Shown here: positions 1 to 12,124 of the stretch, piece by piece
How the letters are laid out: every line of letters begins with the position of its first letter
How positions within the stretch are numbered: position 1 is the first letter of the stretch
Source: Forficula auricularia
Lineage: Eukaryota; Arthropoda; Insecta; Dermaptera; Forficulidae
Reading direction: 5' to 3'
Assembly (NCBI GenBank): GCA_024734495.1
Contig: JALMQS010000085.1
Span: 25,064,920 to 25,128,919 of the forward strand
DNA: 64,000 nt
Position numbers and translations under genes: made by a program
Notes under the pieces: generated by a model
Seen by the model: only the letters and a program-made list of their open reading frames with translations
The model's database searches: none
What the model was told of the DNA's origin: nothing

Positions 1-290
1 TTTGTTTTTTATACAAATTTAAGTAATCTTTCCACTCTCTTCAAGTTGGAGTTCCTCAATAAATTCTCTATTATATCCGAATAAAAATAGATGTAATTTA
101 TAGGGTTTAGCGGGAAGTAAAATTCATTCCCATTAATAATAATGTCTAATATATTTTACAACAAAAATCATAGGTATAAATATTTTCGTCAGAAAAGGAG
201 ATCAATCAATTTCAAAATAAAATTCAACGTTTGGAGTTTGGAATAATTCATAACATCCTGTTTGTTGCTATAATCAAGAAATGCAAGTCT

Positions 291-363
291 GGTCACGTGG
301 CAAAGTTGGCAACCGACGAAAAGACGTGCCCCTGGTTCCCCGGGTTCGAAACCCGGTCATTCT
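291..363 (+). mobile_element. tRNA-like region, probable SINE head
   Basis: A perfect T-arm (five base pairs around TTCGAAA, 340-356) forms a B box. An A-box-like TGGCAAAGTTGG lies upstream from 298. The seven bases on either side do not pair as an acceptor stem, and no good anticodon arm forms, so this is not a working tRNA gene. A SINE head or tRNA pseudogene is more likely; the 3' body is not defined. Confidence 0.4.
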
Positions 364-371
364 TCTCTGTT

Positions 372-1149
372 TCTGTTTCCAATCAACAGTTCAATTAATC
401 CAGCCCAAATGCCGCATCTTTCCATGTTGTTTTCTTAGTTCTTAGAACAGCTTCTGACCCAGTTTGCAGATTTAGGGTTGCCAGCTGATCTCTCCTACTC
501 TCCCTGTTTTTCATGAATAATTGATCGAATCTAGGTCTCCCAATGCACCTTAATTATATTCATTAAATATTTTTAATTGTTAATTATCTATTAACTAAAG
601 AACTAAATGTACACCTTATTATTGTCTATTCATCTCACATATTAAATAAATATATTTGTAAAAAAAAAAAAAGATTTTTTCACTGCATTTCTTTAAGCAG
701 CTATTTCTCAGTACTTTATTGTGAACTCCATGAAACAGAAGGTAGATATTTAATTTTAATCATTTTTATGTCTAGGTTTTTATATTTATTATTATTTTAT
801 AATTATAAAGATAGAAGATTTGGAAAAACATATAGAAAAACTTTACATTAAATTCAAAGTAAAAATACCACTTCATATATTAATAATGTCATTAAAGTAC
901 TGGACTATTTCGATTCACCCTAATCATTATCATTTTTCCTCAACTATCATGCGTCGAGTCAAGAGGTTTTTTTTTAATTTTTTCCCTCTGATTTTGAAAG
1001 AAAAGAACATTTGCCAATTTATATTATAATTATTAAACATAGCAAAAACGAGGTGTACTGTGTACTCGTTACGTGTAGGTACTGTGTAAATTAATGGAAT
1101 TAGTTAATGGTGAGCTTTTGGAGCTAGAAAGCTCAAACTGTTAATATAT
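372..1149. other. AT-rich non-coding stretch
   Basis: I see no gene. The short open frame at 820-1029 is AT-driven, without a recognisable domain or splice context. The (A)13 tract near 659 is the only obvious low-complexity feature. Confidence 0.6.
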
Positions 1150-1330
1150 CATTTATTAGATATTTACTATATGATTATTTATTATAAAATAAAATACCAT
1201 GATTTCCATAAAAAAAATTTTATATAACAATAGTTTTCGCCGTTTTTGAAATAGTTCGAAAAAACAAGAGAAAACATTTTTTCGTGCGCAATTACAATGC
1301 TTCGCCATTATGTATGATAAAATAAAATTA
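1150..1330 (-). repeat. Interspersed repeat family A, diverged copy
   Basis: This is a diverged copy of a repeat also at 17470-17800, 21920-22260, 42035-42390, 51030-51345 and 51780-51965. Its hallmark here is the ordered set TACCATGATTT, TTCGAAAAAAC and GCGCAATTACAATGCTTCGC. Strand is set relative to the 42035 copy. No coding potential is seen. Confidence 0.5.
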
Positions 1331-2645
1331 TTTTTGATTTTTTTTTTCAAGTTTCAAGAGATTTATTTCTAAGCATACATATGTGAAATAATTTTAAAAT
1401 TTTCATCTAATTAATATTCCAATACCAATTAAATAATATTATTTTGATAACTATCCACGATCTTCATTTTTTGAATAAAAATATTTTTATGTAGAATTTA
1501 AAATAATTCATAACATATATTATGTGTGAACTTATAAAATTGTATAAAGCTTTTTAATTTCATTATTAGCAGCAATTTCAAATCTCGATTCGCATAGGTT
1601 TTTACCATTGGTAAACACACTCTATTTAAGTATTACAAACGCTAATCTCAAGATTTTTACAATGTTTGTACAGTAATTTTAAGTGCATTTTAAAAAAGCA
1701 ATTATTTTATTTATCTAAAAAAATAAATAATAGATTTTAAATTATTGGCATTTCAAACTTAGAAAGTTTATTATTGACATGTTTACTTTATGGTAAATAG
1801 GACAAACAGATCTCTTATTAAAAATATTTATTTATTCAATATCATCTGGATAAAAGTCTGCATCAGGTAACGTTAGGCAATACTTGACCAACTGACACTA
1901 AGATTCCCTAGAGCCTTAGGGGATCTAGGGCTCTCCCAGGAAAGGAATTGACGGAGAATAGAGAATAGAGAATAGAGCGATGAATCTAGAGTCGTGGACA
2001 AGTGGTTAGGCTCCAGGGCTAAGCTGCGAGTGGGAACAAGGTCTCTAGGTCAACGACCATGCTCTATAGCCTTGCCTTTGGCCAATTGACGAACAAGAAA
2101 ACAAGAAAAGATCATACAGGCCCTTTGCGTTAAAGCAAGGCATAAAATCGTATCATTACTCACGGATTGTAATGTAAAATGTTAATTTAATTTCCTTTCG
2201 GCAAAAAAGTTATATTGTCTTTAATTAATTTACAGTTGAATAATTATAGTTATTTTCTTTAATGATATGACAAGTAGATAATTTAACTCAAGCGCATTTA
2301 TAGGCCAAAAAATGGCCTTTATTCCGTAATGAAAAACAATTTTCAAAGCAGAGTTTTACGAGAACAATATTCCACTTTAAAGCGCGCTTATTCAGATCAT
2401 TAAAGTGGCTATTAAGATTTAGTCGGGAATAAAGTACTATGGGTATCTGTCTGTTGGTAAACAGCTCTGACTTCTGGTCAAAATAAAAACTAACACAATC
2501 GGGTCATATTTATTTTTATTGTATAAAGAAAATTATTTAAAAATAAAGTAAAAAAACTAATAGATTATTAGTTTATTGTTTACTATCTTATGCAATATTA
2601 AGTGCTTTATTTAAATATTCTTCGGCATCTCAATTTTGAAAATGA
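1331..2645. other. Non-coding stretch with weak tRNA-like patch
   Basis: I see no gene. Around 1955-1977 there is a short GAATAGA triplication. At 1991-2070 an A-box-like TGGACAAGTGGTTAGG occurs, but the B box is too degenerate to call a SINE. The remainder is AT-rich. Confidence 0.5.
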
Positions 2646-2667
2646 TTGATAACTGTGCAGGTTACCC

Positions 2668-2960
2668 GTTTGTTAACCGACTTCAAAAAAGGAGGAGGTT
2701 CTCTATTCGACTGAATTTTTTTTTTTTTTTTTTTGTGCCTATGTTACCTATATCATATCTCCGCCAATTGTAAACTGATTTTGAAAAAAAATTTTGCATT
2801 GGGTTTTTATTAGGTTTGTTTAGACCTAACCTCTTTGTTTTTACAACCGATTTCGATGGTTCTTTTTTTATCCGAAAGGGGTGTCTTAGGGATGGTGTCA
2901 TATTAATTTGGTCAAGTTCTGATGATATGATCACTATTAATAACATCACTAAAAAGAGAA
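2668..2960 (-). repeat. Repeat with the ACCGACTTCAAAAAAGGAGG motif
   Basis: The block starts with AACCGACTTCAAAAAAGGAG, a terminal motif common in insect genomes as an interspersed repeat (recalled, not searched). The same ACCGACTTCAAAAA string ends both arms of the adjacent foldback at 2988-3337. The minus-strand frame at 2683-2949 is an open shadow without a domain. Confidence 0.5.
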
Positions 2961-2987
2961 AAATAAAAATAATTTTTAAGAAAAAAT

Positions 2988-3337
2988 AAAAACCGACTTC
3001 AAAAAATTAAATGCAACAAATATAATACACTAAAAGGTATAAAATAATTATTATCTTATTTAGTTACAACTAAACGGCGAAATATTAACATGAAATTACT
3101 TTTTGAAGTTGGTGCCAAACATATACCTTTTATGAATCGCACTCGACGGATCTTACTTAGTACGTTTGGCGGGTACGCTCGCTTATAGGTATAGTTTGTT
3201 TGGTACCGACTTCAAAAAGTAATTTCATGTTAATATTTCGCCGTTTAGTTGTAACTAAATAAGATAATAATTATTTTATACCTTTTAGTGTATTATATTT
3301 GTTGCATTTAATTTTTTGAAGTCGGTTTTTATTTTTT
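2988..3337. repeat. Foldback (inverted-repeat) element
   Basis: Arms of about 150 bp (2988-3140 and 3185-3337) are near-perfect reverse complements. Each outer end carries ACCGACTTCAAAAA, and about 45 bp separate the arms. ACTTTTTGAAGT-type sequence is also embedded inside each arm, so the repeat looks compound. It has no ORF and is probably a MITE or a head-to-head pair of repeat tails. Confidence 0.75.
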
Positions 3338-5260
3338 TCTTAAAAATTATTTTTTTTTAGTTATATTTTTGACTACGAGATTGCGTAATGGTAAGGAACC
3401 ACTTACCAATATGGAACTCGGGAATAAAGTCAATCATTCCCTCCACTCTCAGAAATAATATTTGACTTTACTCCCTTGTTGCATAATGTACTATTTTTCC
3501 CACCATCGGGTACTATTGTACTCTTTTACCCTCTTAAGAATAGTTCTTAATATTGACTTTACACCTTATGGAGCTAAGATGGTATGGTGAAATTACCACC
3601 TTAGGATCAAGTATAGTATTGAATGTCATAAGAAGATAGCAGTCAGACTTTTCTAAATACTTCAAATAATTATACATTGAATTTTAATTTTTTCAACCGT
3701 TTATGAGTTTCTAATATTAAGATTCGATTTCTGATTTTCTGCAATATCCACAGGTAAGTTCTGAAGCTAGCAACCCTAACTAATTAGTTCTTTGCAGTGA
3801 AAAAAAATAATAAAAAACAAACAAACAAGATCCTTACACTAGAACAAACTTTTTACGAGCCTCTATTCTTATGTGTATAGTAAGTATCGGAATAAAGACA
3901 CCCAAAGAGTCTGAAAAAATACGTCTAAAAATGATTTTTTTTCTATGTTTCAGACATTTCGTAGCTCGAATAGGCAAAAAAAATCTTGAAACATTTTTAA
4001 TGAATTCAAGACCCACGCTCAGTGTGTCGAATAATATTTATCAATTATATGATATTAAACAAAGCAATTACAATTAAATTAAACTTTCTAAAAACAAGTC
4101 TTTAGATATTCAGTTAGGTAGCGTGTTCTTTTTTTCCTGATTACTATTATTTATCCATTCATCCAAAGACTAATTGGTGAAGATAAAGCAATAAAAGAGC
4201 AAATTATTTATTTGTCGCCTCGAGAGATTGGAAACTTCTCTATTTAGAAGGTGTCAGATGAAGAGCAACACTTTTGAGGGCAATTGCTAATAGAGGAATT
4301 GAGATCGACGGACTAGTTAGCATTTATTAGACTGTCTACGCCTAGAATAATATCATTAGGATATAGCTATGTATCTTTCCTAGGGTAATTTATTAGGGTA
4401 CGCGTGTCTCGCGTGCTCTCGCCATTAATAAGAATGACTTGAATCTTACCGGGAAATTCCTTCGATGGCTTCCCTTAATTTATTATCCCGATTAAATTTG
4501 AACAGCAATATATACTTACTTGGTCATCATTAATTGTATTTAATACTCTTCCGACTAAATTTATAATAATTTAAATTATTTGTATTCCATTCTAATTCTT
4601 AAATTTTCAATTTTTAACAAGATAAACGAATTTAAGTAGGTATTTATTTTTTCATCTTTAGCAAATAAACTCAGTAAATTGATTTGAGTAATTATAGGGC
4701 GAGCTCGTGAGAGTTGAACTCTTATACAAATTCATTTATATTTTTTTCAATGGAGTATATTTGAACTGTAATAGTCAAGTTTTATTAGTCTAATAGTATA
4801 ATTAAGGGATTACGCCAATTAAATAAGCTGATTGATTTCATTATCATATTAAGTCGTTTGCATGACTAAAGATTAAATCCAGTATTTGATTATTTTTTTA
4901 ATTTTACTGCCAAAGTAGTATAATATGGACCGTTTATTTTGAAAGAGGTTCAAGTCCATTTTTTGTTCTTTGGAGAATATTAAAGTTTAGGATATTAATC
5001 GCTAAACAATTTTTTATTGGCCAAATTTAAATTGAACAAAGCATTGGCATCTTTTAAAATATTAACTATTTATAAATACATAGTTTACCCTAAATTAATC
5101 ACAAATTATATAAGTAATTTCTAATTTTTTTAATGGACTTACACCACTTTCAAAATAAACGCTTCATATTTGTATTTAATATATTTACACTCAAAATATT
5201 CTCGATTGTCCAAATTATTAATATAACTTCCCTATTCTTCTTATCAATCTTGTATTATTA
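3338..5260. other. Non-coding AT-rich stretch
   Basis: I see no gene or clear element. The overlapping open frames at 3834-4077 on both strands are shadows of AT-rich sequence. Confidence 0.55.
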
Positions 5261-5555
5261 AAAGAGAAAGAAAAAACTTCTTAATTTTTGAAAGATGTAT
5301 TATTGTTAAAACATGTTTCGGGCCTAGTCGAACCCAACTTCAGTTAACACAAAACACTTTTTTCTTTTATATATTACAACTTATATTACTTGGTTTTATT
5401 CAGATATGTTTGTGAAAGTTGTAATATGTATATAAAATAATTATGTAAAAGAAAAAAGTGTTTTGTGTTAAGTCAAGATGGGCTCGACTAAGCCCGAAAC
5501 ATGTCTTAACAAAAATAAATTTTTCAAAAATTAAGAAGATTTTTCTTTCTCTTTT
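5261..5555. mobile_element. Foldback element with hammerhead-like cores in both arms
   Basis: Arms at about 5261-5370 and 5430-5555 are reverse complements. Each carries a degenerate hammerhead-like core. On the minus strand at 5309-5346 it reads CTGAAGT, T, stem II GGGTT/GGCCC, GAAA, CATGT. On the plus strand at 5470-5510 it reads TCAAGA, T, stem II GGGCT/AGCCC, GAAACATGTC. Stem III would be the palindrome ACATGT, followed by C at the cleavage position. I infer a Penelope-like origin by analogy with 28218-29512. Confidence 0.65.
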
Positions 5556-5790
5556 GAGGTAGCTCTTTCACAAATCCAAAAATTCAAGAATACTTCTTGG
5601 AATATAAGTCATTAAACGCATAATAAAGACACTGTTAAAATTTGAAGACGATTTACGATTAATATCAATGGCTTGGAAACGATCCATTCATTAAGAGAAA
5701 TTAGTAGTGTAAAAAGTACAGTCACGTTAAAAAAGATAACATAAAATGTTAACACCGTTCATATTTATAGAGTGCTAAAACTTTTTATGT
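5556..5790 (+). repeat. Inverted duplicate of the 12125-12890 region
   Basis: The block from AGCTCTTTCACAAATCC to the end of the GTTCATATTTATAGAGTG segment matches, in reverse complement, two separated pieces at 12780-12890 and 12125-12235. The distant copy therefore carries about 550 bp that this copy lacks. It is non-coding. Confidence 0.55.
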
Positions 5791-5865
5791 AGATTGTCGC
5801 GAAAAAACCTCCTTAATAATACCGAGATTGATAAAATGAATATGGAAATTGTATTATTTAATATA

Positions 5866-5995
5866 TCATCATCATCATCACCATCATTGAGTATACAGTC
5901 CTAAGACTGGTTTGATCCAACAATCCGTCTCCACTCGACTCTGTCCCCCGCCAGCTGTTTGACCTCTCTAAATGTCTGGCATCCCATATCCCCAT
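5866..5995 (-). pseudogene. LINE 3' end: last residues of a reverse transcriptase ORF plus ATG-rich tail
   Basis: The minus strand reads about 25 residues ending GDRVEWRRIVGSNQS and a stop. This is a C-terminus style typical of arthropod non-LTR reverse transcriptases. After the stop comes a short UTR and a (GAT)n-like tail at 5867-5885. The UTR string GGTTTGATCCAACAATCCGT recurs, diverged, on the other strand at 22099-22135. It is a strongly 5'-truncated insertion. Confidence 0.6.
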
Positions 5996-6136
5996 ATAAC
6001 AATATAAAATTTAGATTATCAACTTCAAATTAGGAATAGTCATTATTGATAATTATTCAGATTATTCCAACTTGAAATTAATTAATCTCAAAGAAAACAC
6101 AAAAAATAATGTTTTTAAAGGTTTATACTTAACTTA

Positions 6137-6243
6137 ACAAATTCACGAAAAAAAGCCCATTGTGAATAAATTTTCGCAAATTCACAAAAAAGCTCATTGT
6201 GATAAAATGTTTACAAATTCACGAAAAAAACCTATTGTGAAGC
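6137..6243 (+). repeat. Short tandem repeat, about 40-48 bp unit, three copies
   Basis: Three diverged copies of a unit containing AAATTCACGAAAAAA followed by CCATTGTGAA. There is no coding potential. Confidence 0.6.
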
Positions 6244-7245
6244 TTAAAACGGGTCACATAATCCTTCATTTTGGAACCTAATTTAATTTGAAGAAAATAA
6301 TAATATACGATCTCTATTAGAATTATATTAATCTATCTAATTACACAGGTCTAAGATGAAAAAGTTGTTTGAATAATTTTGTGATTCTTGTGTTTCTGAC
6401 TACTGAATCCCGAAAAATATTTATTTTTTGCGTAACACATCATATTTTTTCACAAAGTAAGAGTTAATGACACCAAACGTGTATAAGTGAACTCACCCTG
6501 TTTTGGCCTGTAAAACACTTCTATGTGGTTTTATTTAGAATTAAAAAAAACTTTTTAAATAAGTTATGGGGGTTTGAAAAGTGAAAATCGCGTAGAAATA
6601 GAGCTTTCTCTATTATGGTCTATAAAAATCTTGGCAATATGAACACCCCAGTGAATTTTTTTTTTAGAAATCTTAATTTTTGAGTAAGTTCTTAATGGAG
6701 ATTTGCAAAGTTAAATTTTTTTTAATTTACCCAAAAATTGTAATATTATACATTTTTTATATCCAATTTCTACTGTATTTGGGTGTAGAAATTGGAATAT
6801 ATTAGAAACAACATTTTAAAAGTTAAGTTTCGCAAAACTGTTTTATTAATCAAATTTAAATATAATTTATTAATGCCAAGCAATGTGTTTGGAGAATCGT
6901 ATTTGACTTTTAAATTGGATATATCTTAGGATAATTTTGCAATTTTTATTGAATGAAAGAACATAAATTGTTCGGTCTCCCTGCAATTTCCGCATTCACC
7001 AAGATGAACAGGCGAGAAAAGAAATAGACCAGAGAGTGCCTAGGGGCCTACCGAGCTTTCATACCCTTTCCTTCGCCATCAAGTTCAAGTTTAAAGTTTT
7101 TTAACTTTTTGTAATCCAAAGGGAAAGAAAATAAATATTTACAAGAAATTTATTTGATATGAAAATGAAGACGGTTAAATTTTTCTATACTTTAAGTAAG
7201 ATGGAAATAACAAAATTCTGGCCAAAATCTCGATGTAATATATTT
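6244..7245. other. Non-coding stretch
   Basis: I see no gene or defined element. It is AT-rich with a few short GC-richer islands (6965-7080). Confidence 0.5.
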
Positions 7246-7300
7246 ATTCAGCCTTCTGTAGACGTTTCGAACCCTCAATGAAATCCTTTTTCATGCCAAG
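7246..7300 (-). ncRNA. Degenerate hammerhead-like motif
   Basis: On the minus strand it reads ATGAAAA, A, a GGATT/GGTTC stem with wobble pairs, GAAACGTC. The GAAA-ACGT-C end matches the other copies, but the first core block has two mismatches to CTGANGA. It is probably a decayed copy and is unlikely to be active. Confidence 0.3.
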
Positions 7301-7332
7301 AGCTAGTAAATAATGATCAAACTCTTTTAAAT

Positions 7333-7434
7333 TTCGTCATTCAACTCGAACTCACATACAATCCTCGAAAGCATCTCGTGTGTGGGAATGAATATCTTGG
7401 GGGATTGTATGAGTATTCGAGTTGAATGACGAAA
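7333..7434. repeat. Short inverted repeat
   Basis: Arms of about 33 bp (7335-7367 and 7401-7433), built on TTTCGTCATTCAACTCGA, are reverse complements around a 33 bp loop. It lies next to the degenerate hammerhead-like motif and may be part of the same foldback unit. Confidence 0.6.
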
Positions 7435-7445
7435 GTTGATAATCA

Positions 7446-7699
7446 GTGGTTTTCAAAGGGTGTGCGCAGGCGCCCGGTGACGTTCTTAGGTACGGCCTAG
7501 GAAATAAATACCAGATATGTATGGGGCTATTATTAAAATTATTTTTTAGTTATATATTTATTAGTATTTTGTGTATGGTGCGCTTTTTTTCACTTTATGT
7601 GTTCCACAAATTCAAACAGTTTGAGAACCACTAGACTAACCTCTGTCCTGAAAAAGGATACTTGAGAAATCAAAAGGTCGGCGGAAAACTAAATAAATA
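7446..7699. other. Non-coding spacer
   Basis: I see no gene here. The 62-residue frame at 7446-7634 has no domain. Confidence 0.5.
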
Positions 7700-7926
7700 C
7701 AGTAGAGTCTCACTAATCCAGCACTTCAATAGACCGGCACGTCCAATAATCCGGCACCCTCCGCCCGGTATCCGTTTTGGTATCCGTTTGTTACGCATAT
7801 CGGGTGAAATTTATTTTATTTTATTTTATTTATTATGAATTTTTCTATACAATCCAGTAATCCGAACATTCCAATAATTCGGCACCCCTTAGTTTTTAAT
7901 AGTGCCGGATTAGTGAGACTCTACTG
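7700..7926. mobile_element. pogo/Tigger-like MITE
   Basis: This 227 bp element has terminal inverted repeats CAGTAGAGTCTCACTAATCC and its complement, flanked on both sides by TA (7698-7699 and 7927-7928). The TIR and TA target match the pogo branch of Tc1/mariner. It has no transposase, so it is non-autonomous. Further internal TAATCCGGCAC-type repeats lie just inside each end. Confidence 0.85.
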
Positions 7927-7928
7927 TA

Positions 7929-8699
7929 TTACGCCAAGATTTTGGATATAGAATTTTGTTTCTATCTCTAAACCTCTATTAGAGTGTACTGATTCATAAT
8001 TAACACGATGCCTTGCAAGAATGGAACATTTTAAATTATCAAATTCACCATGAAAGAGATTTTATTAAAAATCAAAGAAAATTTACGGAGCTAACCTTGT
8101 TGCTCTAACTTATCTGGGCCATTTCGTTTATAATAAATATTTTTTCACCAATGACATTTTTTGAAAATTAAAAAATAGTAGATAGAAAATATACTAGATT
8201 AAAATATGTTAAGTGTAGATATAGTATATCAATATTTCATAGAGTATTTCATGAAACAAGTTTGTTTATTTTTCAATTATTCAAAAGTAGACGCTCTGGG
8301 AACCTACTAGATTTATATTACATAACAAACAAAGCTCATTATCGATTTGCATTTTATTTTCAACAAGATAATAATAATAAAACTTTCGAAACTCTAAATA
8401 AAACCCAGTTTATCCTTAAAAATCAGACACTGTTGCTGATTCTTCAGGAGATATCATTGAGTACGATTATAAAATCTGATAAGTCTATTGTTAAAAATGT
8501 TGAAAGATATCGAGAGAATAGGGAAGATTTAATCGTGGAGTTCAGATCGAACATTTTCATTCATTTTTCAAGCGGAATAAACGGTTGTCTATCTCTTAGG
8601 CGCTTTATCGTTTATAGCTCCACTGCATTAAAAACTCCTAGGTTAGTGAGCTGTCATTAAATGTAGCTAATCAATGTAATCCTAGCTAGACAATAATCA
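7929..8699. other. Non-coding stretch with an unsupported 132-codon frame
   Basis: The longest frame (8262-8660, +) has no recognisable domain, AT-type composition and no splice or neighbour support. I do not call it a gene. Confidence 0.5.
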
Positions 8700-8975
8700 T
8701 AGAAAGAGTGGGAGATTTTTGGGCGATGAGGTTCGTGCAGCCTGAAATGGACATTTGGGTGGTTCTTATTTTGGCTATTTTCCAATTTTTACGCTGACAG
8801 AGGCTCATATGATTAGAAATAAATAAAAAAAAATCTCCTCGAAGTTTCAAGTCTCTATCTCAATTTTAACCTGAGCCGCACAGCGATGCATGTTTCCCAT
8901 CTAAATAACATGGGGTTTTAGGCGTTGAACGATCAATTTTTTATTTCTGCCAAACTAATGGTTCAAAAAATTTGA
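8700..8975 (+). repeat. Partial copy of the 9203-9838 foldback arm
   Basis: It shares, in the same order as 9203-9425, the blocks TTTTTACGCTGACAGAGG, AGCCGCACAGCGATGCA, and CCCATCTAAATAACATGGGG, followed by GAACGATCAATTTTTTATT. It is a solo, diverged copy of the left arm, without the partner arm. Confidence 0.75.
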
Positions 8976-9202
8976 AAATTTAACAAAAATAAAAGACAAG
9001 ATGCTTTTTAGCATGACTATATTTATTTCGGGTTACGAACCCATCTTCTGCGGTTCACAGAGAAAACTGAGTATAAAAATATAAAATATATCGAATATAA
9101 CAAGAAGTAAAATTTTTTAACATTATTAATAAGAGAGGGGGGGTGAAGGGTTAAAGTATAAAGAAGAATTTGTATTTTTGAAAATTAAGATTAATAGCCA
9201 CA

Positions 9203-9838
9203 CTAGGGTATCCTTATTTTGGGTATTTTTGAATTTTTACGCTGACAGAGGGTCATATGGTTCGAAATAAATTTTAAAAAAAAATCCTCCAAGTTTCACG
9301 TCTCTATGTTAATTTTAACCGGAGCCGCACAGCGATGCAAGTTTCCCATCTAAATAATATGGGGTTTTTTTGTATTGAACGATCAATTTTTTATTCCGGC
9401 TAAAATAATCGTTCAAAATATTTGAAACTGTGTAGATTTTATCCTTATACTATCCCTCGGAATCTTTACAAATTTTTAGATATTATAATTTTGGACTGTA
9501 TAACTTAGTAACACTAAGATATAGCAGTATTTTATCTAGCTGTAACTCCAAAATTATAATAGCTAAAAATCTGAAGGATGGCTACTATTATAAGGATAAA
9601 GTCTACAGAGTTCCAAATTATTTGAACCATTGTTTTGGCCGGAATAAAAAATTGATCGTTCAATACCAAAAACCCCATGTTATTTTGATGGGAAAACTTA
9701 CATAGCTGTGTGGCACAGGTTAAAATTGAGATAGAGGCTGAAAACTTCGAGGAGATTTTTTTATTTATTTCGAACCATATGAGCCTCTAAGTAAAAATTC
9801 GAAAATACCCTAAATAAGGACAACCCTAATGTAGATAT
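9203..9838. repeat. Large foldback element, arms about 300 bp
   Basis: The left arm (9203-9510) and right arm (9540-9838) are reverse complements. They share TTGAACGATCAATTTTTTAT near the middle and ATTTTTACGCTGACAGAGG-type sequence outside. The loop is short and AT-rich. A solo half-copy lies at 8700-8975. It is probably a non-autonomous foldback transposon; no ORF is present. Confidence 0.8.
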
Positions 9839-10529
9839 CTATTAGTTTAATTTTTATCATAGTTTTAAAATAGGTCGAGTCACTCTTCGATATTTTTACC
9901 ATATTTTGTTTATGAAAAATATATTATTTGATTAGGGTTATAGTATTGGTTTTGTTGTTTTACTTTTGCATATGACCTTGAATAAAAAAAATGTTGCCTT
10001 GGCATGCCGTTCTAAAAATTCACAGGAAGATCAAATTACATTTAAATAGTCCTGTCTTCGAGGTTTGGACAATTTTGATAATATAAAAAAACAACCTATA
10101 ATTTAAAAGAAAAAAAATTCTTCGAAGTGATGAAAGTGTACTGGAACTGAAGCTTCAGGGAACGGATTGGGAGGAAACGGGTCATTGGTTCGCTTAAGAC
10201 CAGGCTTTCAACCTCGATATCTATAATCCATGCGGCCCATAAATTAAAGGAAAGTACAATGAACGAATGATTCACCTAGACAAACAATTTTGCTTTTTTT
10301 ATTTCAATAAGAACCACATTTTCAATTTGTATTTTGTTCTGTATTTGTTTTTGAAGGCGTTATTTATTCAGTAAGATGTATGTTTAATCAATTAGGTTAT
10401 CAAAACGTTCTATCTTCAATGATTACTATCCTCGACAGTAATTAAATATATTTATAACCATCTTAGAATGAATGGAATAAATGGCTACTCATTATGGGCA
10501 TATATTTTCTTTACATCTTCGGTCCTTAA
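9839..10529. other. Non-coding stretch
   Basis: I see no gene or defined element. Confidence 0.5.
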
Positions 10530-10612
10530 TCTAAAAGCCTTGGGGGGATTGACCGGGATTCGAACTGGGTGACAGGTTTAAGAAAGACAGAGGATGATTT
10601 CCGCTTTGCGTT
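10530..10612 (-). mobile_element. tRNA-like B box, possible SINE head
   Basis: On the minus strand, AGTTCGAATCCCGGTCAATC is a good B-box/T-arm segment, followed by a C-rich stretch. The A box is poor. It differs from the SINE family at 46642. Either a second SINE family or a tRNA pseudogene. Confidence 0.35.
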
Positions 10613-11035
10613 TTTTTTCTTTCATTCTTTTTAAAAAAAATTCAAATTAAATTTTCTTAAGATATTTGATTCATAAAATATATGGCCCAATACAATTCAA
10701 ATACCAAATAATTTTCTTATAATACTATTTAATAAATAATTATAGTACTGGATGCCATTAAATGTTTACAGTCTCCTTATTGTACTGCTATATTTTATCC
10801 GGTACACAGAAAATATTAAATAAACTCAAAAAATTACATTTTTTTTGCTTATTCGTGTTTAGATACGTCTGGGTTCCAATATCTAAGATAACACAAGAAC
10901 GGAAGCTCGTAGAAAGCTTCAACATAAAACTCACAAAAGTTAAAGATATTTTTAAGAAATAGGAGTAAGATCCCTTAATTCCGGGCGGCCAGCTTTGAAT
11001 TGAATTTTTCATTTTTTTCTGCGATTTCTATTTTT
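10613..11035. other. Non-coding stretch
   Basis: I see no gene. Opposing open frames at 10762-11012 are AT-driven shadows. Confidence 0.5.
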
Positions 11036-11228
11036 GAGATATCGTGGGTATTGCGTGTCGATACGCAAAGACAATAAAATAATTATAAGAAAATGTTGTT
11101 GTTTTTTTTATTATTATTCGTGTTTAGAAATGTCTCGAGGAATAAAAAAAAAAAAAAAAAAAAAAAAACATTTTCATATGATTTTTTTACTCTCTTTGTG
11201 TATCGACACGCAATGGCCACGATAACTC
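11036..11228. repeat. Inverted repeat around a poly(A) tract
   Basis: Arms of about 60 bp, built on ATTGCGTGTCGATACGCAAAG and its complement, flank a long A tract (11144-11168). No coding function is seen. Confidence 0.65.
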
Positions 11229-11239
11229 AAAAATTGAAA

Positions 11240-12124
11240 TTAGTAAAAAAATTGTTCTGGTGCCAAAATGTTTGTGTTTCTAAAATTACGAAGTAATTAG
11301 ATTTTGAGCTATCCTAGCTTGAGAACATTCATTGGAAAAATAGAGGAAATAACAAATAATCGAATTGTTTCATGGGAATAATGGTTATAGCGATGAGCTA
11401 AAAATCGTCATACAAGTACATGTATGTATGCATCACCTCTGTACAAAGTTTCCCCTTTCCAACTCAAATACTTGAAGACGAAAATATTTTTAGAGAATGT
11501 AACAAGGCTTTAACATTTCGTAAGATAAATGATTTATTAAAATGAAATTAATGAGGTTGGTCTCAGCTTGATGCAAATAAAAATATACCTATATATATAT
11601 ATATATATCAGTGGCGTGCGGTTCATGGATGCGGCACATCCCTAAAGTTTCAGAATGTCAAGTGTATCTTCATACCGTGTCAAATATGAATCTCCTAACT
11701 CGTAGTTTTACTAAATTCTTATTATGAATCATTTTCGCTTTCTTGTGGAAACTACTTTGATCTTATGAGGCTGAACGTAAATTAGTTTACATGTAGGTAC
11801 TCGACGTCTAACTTTCATTTAAAATCTATAAATTGAATAAAAAATAAAATTGTGAATGAACTAAAAGATATTTTGGCAGAATTATTTGATTGCACTTATC
11901 CGCATTTTTTAATTAATATTTTGTCTACCTTATTATAAAATTGTTTTACAGACAAACTGACGCGAAGGCTTCTCTAGTGAGCAAAAGGTGGGAGAAGCAT
12001 CAACAGGCACAATCATGTTCAAACCTGTCGCGGCACGCTCGCTGTTTGCCACTAGAAGTATCACTCGAGTCATTTAAGGAAGTTCTTTCGCGAAAATCCA
12101 CACAAGTTTTAGCCTCGTAACCAC
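11240..12124. other. Non-coding stretch with an (AT)n run
   Basis: It holds a TATATA run at 11589-11608, followed by CAGTGGCGTGCGG. This resembles a hAT-type terminus, but no partner end was found. No gene is seen. Confidence 0.4.

Noticed and set aside
291..363. Functional tRNA gene
   Set aside because: The T-arm is perfect but the acceptor arms do not pair and no anticodon arm forms.
1991..2075. tRNA or SINE head from the A-box-like TGGACAAGTGGTTAGG
   Set aside because: No acceptable B box or cloverleaf at the right distance.
8262..8660. 132-codon open frame on the + strand
   Set aside because: No domain, no splice context and AT-type composition; likely a chance frame.
11611..11650. hAT-like terminus CAGTGGCGTGCGG
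   Set aside because: No matching inverted end or 8 bp duplication was found downstream.
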